Assembly (NCBI GenBank): GCA_000482145.1 | Contig: AUXH01000245.1 | Location: 1-26,093, forward strand | Direction of reading: 5' to 3' | Origin: Strigomonas culicis | Taxonomy: Eukaryota; Euglenozoa; Kinetoplastea; Trypanosomatida; Trypanosomatidae | Length of the DNA stretch: 26,093 bases | In this document: positions 7,854 to 15,969 of the stretch, piece by piece | Layout: each line of letters opens with the position of its first letter | Numbering within the stretch: the stretch's first letter is position 1 | Made by a program: the position numbers and the translations under genes | The notes under the pieces: generated by a model | Database searches by the model: none | The model's input: only the letters and a program-made list of their open reading frames with translations | Told to the model about the DNA's origin: nothing

Positions 7854-9350
7854 ATGTTCAGACGCCCGTGCCACACCCTTGGCGCGCTCCCACTGCTGCG
7901 CCACACCGCCGGGCGCCGCCACAGCGCTCTGGCCGCGCCGACGAACCGTCTCCTCATCTTTTCTACCCCCACCGATGATAGTAATCCGAAGGATGCTGCG
8001 AAGGAGCCTCCTTCGTCGCCGGTGTCGTCCTCCGAGTTCAAGAACATGGACATGCGCACGACGAATTACTCTGTCGGCCGCTTCCGCGAGGCGGAGAAGG
8101 TTGCGCGGCAGCAGGAAGACAACGTGAAGCCGCTGCCGCCGCGGGCGGCGGCGGCGGCGCGGCCCGCGGACGACAACTTTTCCTCCTTCTTCTCCAAGGA
8201 GGTCAACGCCTATCACGCGCGCGGGCTCGTGGACGCGCCGGCCACGGACGCGGGCTGCGGCTGCGCGGAGGCCCACGAACACCCGCCGCAGCCGGCGGAC
8301 GGCAGCAAGGAGGACGAGCGCCGCTTCTTGTCGCAAAACACGCTCCACAACATCCAGCGCTCGCGCCGCCGCGAGGCCGACCGCGCGTCGATGGAGGGGC
8401 ACGACGATAGCGTGGTGGCCGACGTGGCCCCGCAATCCTACGCGACGCGGAGGCACGGCGTGCAGGCACTCCTCGACTACAACAAGCAGTGGGCCGCGGA
8501 GGTGACGCGCTACAACCCGAACTACTTCACCGAGCTCGCGAAGGAGCAGAAGCCGGAGTACCTCTGGATCGGCTGCAGCGACAGCCGCGTGCCGGCGAAC
8601 GAGGTGGTTGGCCTGCACCCCGGTGAGATTTTTGTGCACCGCAACATCGCCAATCTCTTCTCCCTGTCGGACATGAACTGCCTCAGCGCGCTGCAGTTCG
8701 CGGTCGACTGCCTGCACGTCCAGCACGTCATCGTCGCGGGGCACTACAAGTGCGGCGGCGTAGGCGCCGCCTACCGCGGCGACCTGCTCGGTCTCACCGA
8801 GCACTGGATCATGCAGGTACGCGAGCTGAAGAACCGGCACGAGCAGCGCATGAACCTCGAGATCTCTTCCCGCGACCACATCAACCTCCTCTGCGAGCTC
8901 AACGTACTGGAGCAGCTCTCACACGTGGCGAACTGCCGCATCCTGCAGCGAAAGTGGCTGGCGCAGAACGACAAGTACAAGGTCGACCGCGAGCTGCTGA
9001 AGCACGTGCAGGTAAAAGAGGGCTCGCTGTCGGAGAGCGATGTGGAGCACCTGCTGCTGCGGCACCAGGCGCGCCACCGGCACCAGCAGCAGAAGGCGCA
9101 GGATGCGCAGAAGGTGATCAACGACGGCAGCGGCGGCGGCCGGAAGCGCGACGCGCGCGCGGCGAACAACCCCATCCAGGAGATGCTGCGGCTGTCGCAG
9201 GACACGGCGGAGGTCGATGCGCACGGATGGGTGTACAGCCTCGACGACGGCGTGCTGCGACCGCTCATCACTCTCTCGCGCAGTAGCCACGTGAAGCGGG
9301 ATATCGAGGCGGCGGTGGAGGCGGTCTTCATCCGCTACTCACTCTTGTAA
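7854..9350 (+). CDS. Beta-carbonic anhydrase 1, predicted mitochondrial, 498 aa
   Basis: Catalyses CO2 + H2O to bicarbonate + H+ with an active-site zinc. The beta-class signatures are intact: CSDSR with zinc ligand C241 and the D243/R245 dyad, then GHYKCGG with zinc ligands H297 and C300. The surroundings (YLWIGCSDSRVPANE, FVHRNIANL) are typical, and the C-terminal HGWVYSLDDG matches the family's last strand region. At 498 residues it is about twice the usual 200-250. The N-terminal extension is about 205 residues, and a His/Gln-rich insert of about 60 residues separates the helical part from the final strand. The first 40 residues carry several Arg and no acidic residue, which suggests a mitochondrial presequence. 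The extension also holds C135-G-C137-A-E-A-H141-E-H143. No PTS1 or PTS2 glycosomal signal is evident. The ATG at 7854 is the first after the splice site. The family is certain; the compartment is inferred. Confidence 0.95.
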   Translation: MFRRPCHTLGALPLLRHTAGRRHSALAAPTNRLLIFSTPTDDSNPKDAAKEPPSSPVSSSEFKNMDMRTTNYSVGRFREAEKVARQQEDNVKPLPPRAAAAARPADDNFSSFFSKEVNAYHARGLVDAPATDAGCGCAEAHEHPPQPADGSKEDERRFLSQNTLHNIQRSRRREADRASMEGHDDSVVADVAPQSYATRRHGVQALLDYNKQWAAEVTRYNPNYFTELAKEQKPEYLWIGCSDSRVPANEVVGLHPGEIFVHRNIANLFSLSDMNCLSALQFAVDCLHVQHVIVAGHYKCGGVGAAYRGDLLGLTEHWIMQVRELKNRHEQRMNLEISSRDHINLLCELNVLEQLSHVANCRILQRKWLAQNDKYKVDRELLKHVQVKEGSLSESDVEHLLLRHQARHRHQQQKAQDAQKVINDGSGGGRKRDARAANNPIQEMLRLSQDTAEVDAHGWVYSLDDGVLRPLITLSRSSHVKRDIEAAVEAVFIRYSLL

Positions 9351-10219
9351 GTGCGCAGCACCATCATAATTTTTTCTTTTAAAACATACACACACACACA
9401 ATTGAAACTCTTATTCATCAAAAAAATGAACAACAACGACACCACGGAGAAGAGAAATGCGATGAGATAGAAAAAAAAAAGGATGAAACATAATAATAAA
9501 AAGGTGATACTGGTGACACCCACACGCACACACGGACACACCCCTAGGAAGCCGTCAGTGCGTAGCGTCTCCGGTATATATGTAGAAATACCAACATTAT
9601 TTTGCATGATTCATCCATTTTATCAGTTCCCTTTTTTTTTTCTTCCCCTTTTTTTTTTGCTCTCTTGTTACCCAGTATCATTACCGCCACACATGCACTA
9701 TCGTATCCTTACATTTGTATATCTGTGTTTCGCTCCTTTGTAATATCCTTCTTTTTTTTTTCCCCTTTTCCCTTTTCGTTCTCTCCTCCATGCATGTAGG
9801 TAAAATCTGTGAAAATGTCTGCCTCTCCTTTTTTTTTTGTTCTTAAAGATGAAGAGAAGCTAAAGAACAACGTGGCGTCTTTCAATAACAGAAAAGGAAA
9901 AAAAAGAAAGAAAAGAAAACTACAATTGCGTACTCCTTGACTTACACGTTTTATTCGCGGCCGCTCATCACACTTCAAAAGTACCGAACATTCAATCACA
10001 ACAGAATAATGCAGCACCTCCATACAAGTGCTTTTTTTTTCCCCTTTCTTTCCAGTCTATATATTTTTGTTTTTTGAGCTATTGTACAATGCATGGGCTA
10101 TAGATATGTATAACCCCCCTCCCTCTCCCTTCTTCTCTCCCATTTACTCCTCTCTAATTACACCTCCGTCACAGCAACCGTAGCAGCAGTTTACATAACA
10201 GAAAGCACTTTACACAGTA

Positions 10220-10248
10220 CCTCTACACCACCTCTCCACTCTTCAAAG
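10220..10248 (+). promoter_or_regulatory. Candidate trans-splice acceptor for carbonic anhydrase 2
   Basis: A modest C/T tract (10220-10244) with AG at 10247-10248 would give an 85-nt 5' UTR, almost the same length as that predicted for carbonic anhydrase 1. A longer pyrimidine tract at 10113-10169, whose first AG is 10173-10174 (UTR of 159 nt), is an equally good alternative. Confidence 0.45.
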
Positions 10249-10274
10249 GAGCACAACACAAACACAAACAACAT

Positions 10275-10283
<9 letters not shown>

Positions 10284-10312
<29 letters not shown>
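10284..10312 (+). repeat. (AT)14 dinucleotide repeat in the predicted 5' UTR of carbonic anhydrase 2
   Basis: A 29-nt alternating A/T run immediately follows a short (CA)5 at 10275-10284 and ends 21 nt before the ATG at 10334. It is self-complementary, so it could fold back on itself in the 5' UTR. Confidence 0.9.
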
Positions 10313-10320
<8 letters not shown>

Positions 10321-10333
10321 CCTATCAATAAGA

Positions 10334-11545
10334 ATGAAGTCTTGTGGCGCCTCCATGTTTCGCTGCCGCGCCGCGATGGCGGTGGCGGCTCCGCCCGCGC
10401 TCTTCTCCGTCAGCGCGCTTCGCCTTTTCTCCACCACCCCCCCGGCCGCACTGCACCGGGCAACGCACCCGCTCCACTTAGTCCGCCAGCGCAACGCGCT
10501 CGCACAGCAGCAGCAGCACTTCCAGCAGTACACCCGCGCGCAGGGTCTGACACTCGACCAGGGCGCCGCGGCGGCGGCCACCAGCGCGCTGCAGTGCAGC
10601 TGCTGCGGCCACAGCACCGCGGCGCCCGACGCCAGCGGCGGCGCGCAGCTAAAGTCGTACCCGCAGCAGGACATGGTGCCGAGCGGGCCGCGGCGCGTGC
10701 ACCACCACCACCCGCGCCCGGGCACAGCCGCGTCGGAGCCCGGCACCGCCGCCTATGAGGAGCAGATCGCGAGTGTGGTGGGCGGCCGCATGATCCAATC
10801 AGTGCAGCGGGAGCAGCCGCCGCGCGGCAGCGGCATTCAGCCGCTGCTGGACTTCAACAAGCAGTGGGCCGCGGAGGTGGAGCAGCTGAACCCGGACTAC
10901 TTCACGAGCCTCGCGAAGCAGCAGAAGCCGCAGTACCTGTGGATCGGCTGCAGTGACAGCCGCGTGCCGGCCAACGAGATCGTCGGCCTCTACCCGGGCG
11001 ACATCTTCGTGCACCGCAACATCGCCAACGTGGTGTGCAACAGCGACCTCAACGCGCTCGCCGTGCTGCAGTACGCGGTGCAGTGCCTCAAGGTCGAGCA
11101 TGTCATTGTCACCGGGCACTATAACTGCGGCGGTGTCACCGCCGCGCTCAACGACACCCGCATCGGACTCGCCGACCACTGGATCCTCCACGTGAAGGCA
11201 GTGAAGAAGCGCCACTGGCGCCGCATGGCGGCGGAGATCCCGAAGCGCTACCACCTCGATGCCCTCTGCGAGCTGAACGTACTCGCGCAGGTCGAGAACG
11301 TGGTCGAGACGCACCTCATTCAGCAGATCTGGCGCGACCAGAACGCCGAGGACAGCGCCGCGCTGCGCGAGAGCCGCAAGTCGAGGAACAAGCCGGAGGA
11401 CGAGGTGGAGATCCACGGGTGGGTGTACGGGCTCGCGGATGGCCACGTGCATCCACTGCTGAGCCTCAGCCGGCACAGCAACGCGGAGCGGTGCCTGGCC
11501 GACGCGACCGCCGCCCTCTTCTCTCGTTACGGCCAGCTCAGTTAG
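10334..11545 (+). CDS. Beta-carbonic anhydrase 2, predicted mitochondrial, 403 aa
   Basis: Paralogue of the enzyme encoded just upstream. The zinc site is complete: C206 in CSDSR with D208/R210, then H262 and C265 in GHYNCGG. The core from LLDFNKQWAAEV to the C-terminal HGWVYGLADG aligns with paralogue 1 without gaps up to the point where paralogue 1 carries its insert; here only a short charged linker is present. By eye the cores are roughly half identical, so this is an old duplication. The N-terminus is Arg/Ser/Ala-rich with SALRLFSTTP, a plausible mitochondrial presequence end. The extension of about 170 residues has a Gln run, C88-S-C90-C91-G-H93, and four consecutive His (123-126). The enzyme supplies or consumes bicarbonate, possibly for mitochondrial carboxylation or pH balance; that use is inference. 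Confidence 0.95.
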   Translation: MKSCGASMFRCRAAMAVAAPPALFSVSALRLFSTTPPAALHRATHPLHLVRQRNALAQQQQHFQQYTRAQGLTLDQGAAAAATSALQCSCCGHSTAAPDASGGAQLKSYPQQDMVPSGPRRVHHHHPRPGTAASEPGTAAYEEQIASVVGGRMIQSVQREQPPRGSGIQPLLDFNKQWAAEVEQLNPDYFTSLAKQQKPQYLWIGCSDSRVPANEIVGLYPGDIFVHRNIANVVCNSDLNALAVLQYAVQCLKVEHVIVTGHYNCGGVTAALNDTRIGLADHWILHVKAVKKRHWRRMAAEIPKRYHLDALCELNVLAQVENVVETHLIQQIWRDQNAEDSAALRESRKSRNKPEDEVEIHGWVYGLADGHVHPLLSLSRHSNAERCLADATAALFSRYGQLS

Positions 11546-12027
11546 TCTACTCCTTTCACACACACAAAGGAAAAAAAAAAGAGAAAGATGTGAAGAGGGT
11601 TGGAAATGGAATGTATAAACACACCAAACAAGTAGCAGGCAAAAAACAACAGCAACAACAAAAATAGTATCGGCTTGCATTTCTTATCCTTTTCTTTTTT
11701 TCTTGTGTTGTTGTCCTGCACGTATTTCTAAGGGTAGAACGGACAGTGGTGACCGCACTATTTCCTTCACTTCTCCATCCACTTTTATATATACCCATAT
11801 ACACATATATACTCCTTGTATCTATCTGAGCACACCCGTGCAAAAAAAAAAAAAATCACCAACACCAACAAAACTTAGTAAAGAAAAAGAAAACAGGGAA
11901 AAAACACACCCACACACACACATATATATATATATATGTATGTATTATCGTTACTTAAAAAAAACAAAACAAGTAGAGACGCATGTAGAAGCAATGATAG
12001 AAGAGAGACTATAAGCATAGAAATATC

Positions 12028-12047
12028 TATCTATATATATATAGATA
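12028..12047. repeat. 20-nt perfect palindrome of TATC/GATA units
   Basis: The sequence is its own reverse complement over all 20 positions and is made of A, T and single flanking C/G. It probably arose from TATC and TA microsatellite expansion. Confidence 0.8.
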
Positions 12048-12477
12048 CATATATTATGATAAAAAACAGGTTTCTCTTCTTCATTTATATAGGCATATTC
12101 TCTCTATCTTTTTCTGTTCTTATGAATATGTTTGTGCACATACATCTTGACTTTTTTTCTGTTCTTTACCTGTTGTATGTACGAGACACTGTACTTTTTG
12201 TTTGCGTATCTATATGTTTTCCTTCTAATGAGCTTTGTATAATGTATCAGACAGTCTTTTTTCCTGTCACATCTATCTCTCGTTACCCCTCACACTCGCG
12301 CGCTTTCTGTATCGTGTTGCGCACTCACTTATTAAAATCGCCCTTCTCTTTCTCTCTCTCCCCCCTCTCTTTTCTTTTCTATATTTCTTCCTATCAATAA
12401 AAACTGTAGTACTTTTTTCCCCCTTTTATACCTTTTTTTTTTAAAGAACTCTATTCGTGTGGTAGTTTGAAGACAAT

Positions 12478-12519
12478 TGTAGTAAAACTACAGTGATCGC
12501 TAGCGGTAACTTTTTTTTT
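12478..12519 (+). other. Two adjacent short hairpins followed by a T9 run
   Basis: TGTAGT-AAA-ACTACA (12478-12492) forms a perfect 6-bp stem. It is followed directly by GTGATCGCTAGCGGTAAC (12493-12510), which can form a second imperfect stem, and then nine T. The layout resembles the 3' end of a small Pol III transcript. No promoter box was recognised, so a function is not established. Confidence 0.35.
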
Positions 12520-13097
12520 CTACACATTTTTTCCCTTTTTCTTCTCTTTGTCTTTTTGTTTTTCATCTTCTGAAGGATAAAGTACTTTGCCTTTTCACCT
12601 TCGTTGGCTCTTTTTTTTTCTCGTTTCGTTTTTCTTTTCCACTTTTTTCCTCTTTTTTCCACCTTTTGTTCTGTGTTCTTTTTTCTGTGGACTTTTTATT
12701 TTTTAGCTCTAGCTCTTACTTTCGGTTTTTGTTCACTGGTTGGTAAGTAAACAAAACCAAACAAGGTAATACTCTGAAAAAAAAAAAAACTAACGTTTGC
12801 CACATTCGCGTATTGAAACCCTCTGCGTAAAGTCCCGAGTTACATATTTTTTTTTACCTTCTCTTTGTTTTGCACAATAGTCAGCGTCACATTAATCGTC
12901 ACTCTTCTTTATTTTCAGATTTGTTGTCTGGGTTTCATTGTTAAAAGATTTGGTTTTCTTCTAGTCTTACAGTATACTGTTTATCCGTCTGTATACATCC
13001 ACCAACTAATCATAATAATAGTAATAGGAAGCCATACATAAAATATACACGTAGACTTTGGTCGAACGTGCACAAGCACTACCATATATCTACATCT

Positions 13098-13129
13098 CTA
13101 TCTATCTATATCCACATATAGATAGATAG
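13098..13129. repeat. Perfect 14-bp inverted repeat with 4-nt loop
   Basis: Left arm CTATCTATCTATAT (13098-13111), loop CCAC, right arm ATATAGATAGATAG (13116-13129). All 14 pairs match. It lies about 210 nt upstream of the start of the small membrane-protein gene. Confidence 0.9.
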
Positions 13130-13298
13130 TAAGCTCTGTCCATCTACAGACGTGATTTGGGTTATCAAAAAAAAAAAGAAAAAGAAACGTTTTGTGTTGC
13201 AGGAGCAACAAGCAAAAAACAACAATACGTAATCGCAAGAACTAGCACACACATATACACATTGCATAAGTACGTATTGCATATATATCTGAAACGCC

Positions 13299-13312
13299 TT
13301 TTTTTTTACTAG
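13299..13312 (+). promoter_or_regulatory. T-run and trans-splice acceptor for the small membrane-protein gene
   Basis: A T-run (13299-13307) is followed by ACTAG with AG at 13311-13312, predicting a 25-nt 5' UTR before the ATG at 13338. Another AG at 13332-13333 is only 4 nt from the ATG and therefore less likely. Confidence 0.5.
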
Positions 13313-13337
13313 TTTGATAACCCCCTCTTCTAGTCTG

Positions 13338-14330
13338 ATGATCCTGTGGCACATCTATCTTATGCTCAGCGTCACCACGGTGATGTTTGTGGCCGGGCTG
13401 CTGCTCTATCTCTTCGTACTGCACCCCCGCGCGGTGAGCGTGGCGCGCGGCCGCGACCGACCCCCACTCGACACCGCCATGATGGCCGCACTGACAGCCG
13501 CTGCTGCTGCTGCTGCTGCTGCTGCCTCGCCGCTATCGTCCTGCCCTTCTTCGCGTTTCTGGCGGTCGGACTCCGGCTCTGCCATGTCCACAGCAGGCGC
13601 ACTAGACGGGCTGGTCTCTCCAATGCAGGAGACGCTGCTGCCGGCCGCGCGCGCCGGCCCCGCGCACATGAAGGGGTGCGGCAGCCGCAGCACGAACGGC
13701 AACACCCACAGCCTCTTGTACGAGGAGAACGTGAGCGGTTGCTTGGATGCGCTGCTGCTGACCACGGGCACGAACAGTGACGGCGGGCACCGGCGCCGGA
13801 TGGACGCCGAGGCGGCCGCCGCGGAGGACCCGGAGGTAGAAGTAGGGATGGATCCCGAGATTGTCGATCCCGCCACGATCGTCGTCGTCGTGCCGGAGGA
13901 GCCCGCGGCGGGCGATAGAGTTTTTGCGGACAGCGCCGGCGACGCGCACGGCGGGGTCGGCTGCCACAGCGATCCCGCCACGCTGCCTTACACCGCGGAG
14001 CCTAGCCAGTGCGGCTTTCTACAGGTGGTGGCAGCGCCACCGACGCCGGAGAGCCCTACGGAGGACCAGCAGCTGCACAGCGCTAGCTCCCGCACCCCGG
14101 AGAGCTTTCCGTCCAAGCGTAACCGGTCCGTCCACCGCGTGCGCTTCTCGCCAGAGACGGAGGATCTGTCGCCATCGTGTGAGCTGCTGGTGACAGCGTA
14201 CGCCGAGGAGGGCGGCGAGAGCTATAGCGCGCTGCGCCGCCACCGCCGCCGCGCGGAGGACAGCACGCCGTGCTATGTCGGCATCTCGCACGTGCTACAG
14301 AGCTACTACTCGCAGCATCCAGCGCAGTGA
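13338..14330 (+). CDS. Single-pass membrane protein with RVxF motif, 330 aa
   Basis: Not recognised as a known family. Residues about 4-26 form one hydrophobic span (IYLMLSVTTVMFVAGLLLYL) followed by basic residues, so the large C-terminal part is probably cytosolic and the protein an N-terminally anchored one. After the span come a ten-Ala run encoded largely by a GCT repeat, a Ser-rich segment, and a long acidic region with a hydrophobic Val patch (IVVVVPEEP). Near the C-terminus is SVHRVRFSPE, in which R267-V268-R269-F270 fits the RVxF protein phosphatase 1 docking consensus. The start was set at the ATG 13338. The frame continues upstream to a TTG at 13314, but TTG is not a credible start in this lineage, and the ATG places the membrane span at the very N-terminus. 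The topology is inferred. The PP1 link is a short-motif guess. Confidence 0.75.
   Translation: MILWHIYLMLSVTTVMFVAGLLLYLFVLHPRAVSVARGRDRPPLDTAMMAALTAAAAAAAAAASPLSSCPSSRFWRSDSGSAMSTAGALDGLVSPMQETLLPAARAGPAHMKGCGSRSTNGNTHSLLYEENVSGCLDALLLTTGTNSDGGHRRRMDAEAAAAEDPEVEVGMDPEIVDPATIVVVVPEEPAAGDRVFADSAGDAHGGVGCHSDPATLPYTAEPSQCGFLQVVAAPPTPESPTEDQQLHSASSRTPESFPSKRNRSVHRVRFSPETEDLSPSCELLVTAYAEEGGESYSALRRHRRRAEDSTPCYVGISHVLQSYYSQHPAQ
13500..13523 (+). repeat. In-frame GCT repeat (polyAla) in the small membrane-protein gene
   Basis: Eight identical GCT codons, flanked on each side by GCC, encode ten alanines. Neighbouring Ala codons are mostly GCG/GCC, so the repeat looks like a slippage expansion rather than selected codon use. 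Confidence 0.9.
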
Positions 14331-15300
14331 GGCCCACCGGAATGGGCTACACGGTCATCATAAACACCAATTATGTATGAAAAAGTGTAAGTGTAAATGT
14401 ATCATATATAGTCCTTTTTTTCTTTTTAACCCATCCATACATGTTTCTGATTGCTTTTTTTCTTGAATGGATGAATATGTGCGTATGTACGGATGTTGAT
14501 TCTCTTTTTTTTGGTTATATTTGATTTATATGTCTATTTTTTTTTTAATCCTATCCCTAGTTTTTTTTTTCTTGTCAGTCGAAGTCTTTTTCTTTACTTT
14601 GCTTTTCTCTTATCTTCACTTTTTTTTTTTTTTTGACGCTCTGTTTAGCAAAAAAAAAAAAAAAAGAGCGATGTAAAAATAATAATAAAAAATGAGATGA
14701 TAAAGAGAATAATAAAGAAAAAAACAGTGATGAATGCGAGTACACATACACTCAAGTGACAGAACTCTTTTTGCTGAACGTAATTTTTTTTCCTTTCGGT
14801 CTTTTTTTTTTGGGGGTAGTAAATAAGAGATACCTTAAAAATCCTTTTTACTATCAACATTTTCACTTTATTTTTTTCCTTCTTCCTCACTTTGTGCTTG
14901 CTGAACGTACAAAAAAAAAAAGATGAAAACATACTGAATGCTTAAAAGACATAATTTTTGTGTTTTTTTTTTACTTCCCTTTGAAAATGTAAACAGCAAA
15001 AGAAGAACAATAAATTGTACAATTATAATAATAGAGAAACTTTTATACGTATGGTACTACGCACACAGCAAGCAAAGTTATTTTTTTCCTTTTGCTATTA
15101 AAAATAACCATATCATGCACCATAACAGATCTTTTTTTTGTTAAACTGTGCTTGAGAACCTATTAAAAAAAAAAGGCGATTTTATCCAATAAAAAAGTGT
15201 TTTTTTTTTGTTTTATATATTTATTCCACACTGTCAAAACTGTTATGATACTTTCCGTTTCTGTTGTTTGCTGTTTTCTTTTTCTTCTTTTTGTATACAT

Positions 15301-15331
15301 GTGTGTGTGTGTGTCTGTGTGTGCGTGTGTG
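15301..15331 (+). repeat. Interrupted GT microsatellite
   Basis: GT units broken by single C substitutions, 33 nt upstream of a pure TA repeat. Confidence 0.8.
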
Positions 15332-15359
15332 TCTAATACTATTCAACACATGTCATTTA

Positions 15360-15363
<4 letters not shown>

Positions 15364-15394
<31 letters not shown>
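15364..15394 (+). repeat. Pure TA microsatellite
   Basis: A 31-nt uninterrupted TA run in the spacer before the phosphatase-fusion gene. Confidence 0.9.
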
Positions 15395-15397
<3 letters not shown>

Positions 15398-15869
15398 CAG
15401 TTCTGTGGCGCGAAAAAAAAAAACGGAAAAGTAAGAGGCATTTTGAATGCAATTTCAAGAACACATACGGAGGACTAATGGTTTTTTATAGCGCCTTGTG
15501 TTATCATATATACGTACATATATATACATTAACTTTTGCAGTTTTTGTTTGCCCTTTTTATGCTTCTTTAAAAGTACTAACAGTGGATGTTTATATGCAT
15601 ACGTATGTATATATATATACACCTTGAAATCGTCACCTGAGAGAAAAACAAATGCAATACCTGTTTGTCTTTTCTTGTTGTAATTGTAATTCCAAAGAAA
15701 AATAAACTGAAAACAGAAAGTGCAAATGACAAGCGCGTTAACATTGTTCTCTCTCCCCCCACTCTTTTTCTTTCTCTCTTGAACGTGTAAAAAAAAAAGG
15801 AAAAAAAAGAATAGTCTTCATATCCTTATAGAATACCACGCTGAGAAACACCTGTTCTCATCGCTACGG

Positions 15870-15906
15870 TTTTCGCTCATTCTTCCTTTTCTCTCGCGCA
15901 CTTCAG
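15870..15906 (+). promoter_or_regulatory. Polypyrimidine tract and trans-splice acceptor for the phosphatase-fusion gene
   Basis: A C/T-rich tract at 15870-15896 ends in GCGCACTTCAG with AG at 15905-15906. This predicts a 63-nt, A-rich 5' UTR before the ATG at 15970. Confidence 0.65.
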
Positions 15907-15969
15907 CCAATAAGACGGCAACCGCAAAAACCACCTAACAACAACAAAAAACAAAGAAAAAAAACAAAG

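Larger units (their letters stand above)
9351..10333 (+). other. Intergenic spacer between the two carbonic anhydrase genes
   Basis: About 980 nt, AT-rich, with CA repeats at about 9387-9400 and 9520-9542, many T-runs (9630-9660, 9750-9790, 9828-9840), an A/G-rich block (about 9895-9920), and pyrimidine tracts near 10113-10169 and 10220-10244. No coding sequence is supported. Nothing resembling a decayed third anhydrase copy is visible in either strand. Confidence 0.7.
11546..13337 (+). other. Gene-free spacer of 1.8 kb
   Basis: Long AT-rich spacer without a supported coding sequence. It contains A-runs (11843-11855), a CA-then-TA stretch (about 11908-11937), a 20-nt palindrome of TATC/GATA units at 12028-12047, continuous pyrimidine-rich sequence at about 12300-12440 and 12510-12710, a compact hairpin pair followed by nine T at 12478-12519, and a perfect 14-bp inverted repeat at 13098-13129. 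No tRNA (no paired A/B boxes) or recognisable snRNA was found. Confidence 0.65.
14331..15969 (+). other. Gene-free spacer of 1.6 kb
   Basis: Very AT-rich, with many T-runs and A-runs (for example 14620-14634 and 14650-14665), an interrupted GT repeat at 15301-15331, and a pure TA repeat at 15364-15394. Small open frames on both strands encode only Phe/Ile/Lys-rich strings expected from homopolymers. No RNA gene recognised. Confidence 0.7.

Noticed and set aside
11936..12400. Hydrophobic 154-codon open frame in the 1.8-kb spacer
   Set aside because: Base composition and Phe/Ser/Ile-rich content are those of T-rich spacer. No splice signal is suitably placed, and there is no GC-rich codon pattern like that of the real genes.
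12742..12748. GGTAAGT resembling a 5' cis-splice site
   Set aside because: Cis-introns are very rare in trypanosomatids, and there is no coding sequence on either side.
13060..13070. GTTCGA-like tRNA B-box on the minus strand (TCGAAC at 13062-13067)
   Set aside because: No flanking T-stem pairing, no A-box at the right distance and no acceptor stem.
13314..13337. Upstream extension of the small membrane-protein frame from a TTG
   Set aside because: TTG starts are not expected in nuclear trypanosomatid genes. The ATG at 13338 follows a proper acceptor.
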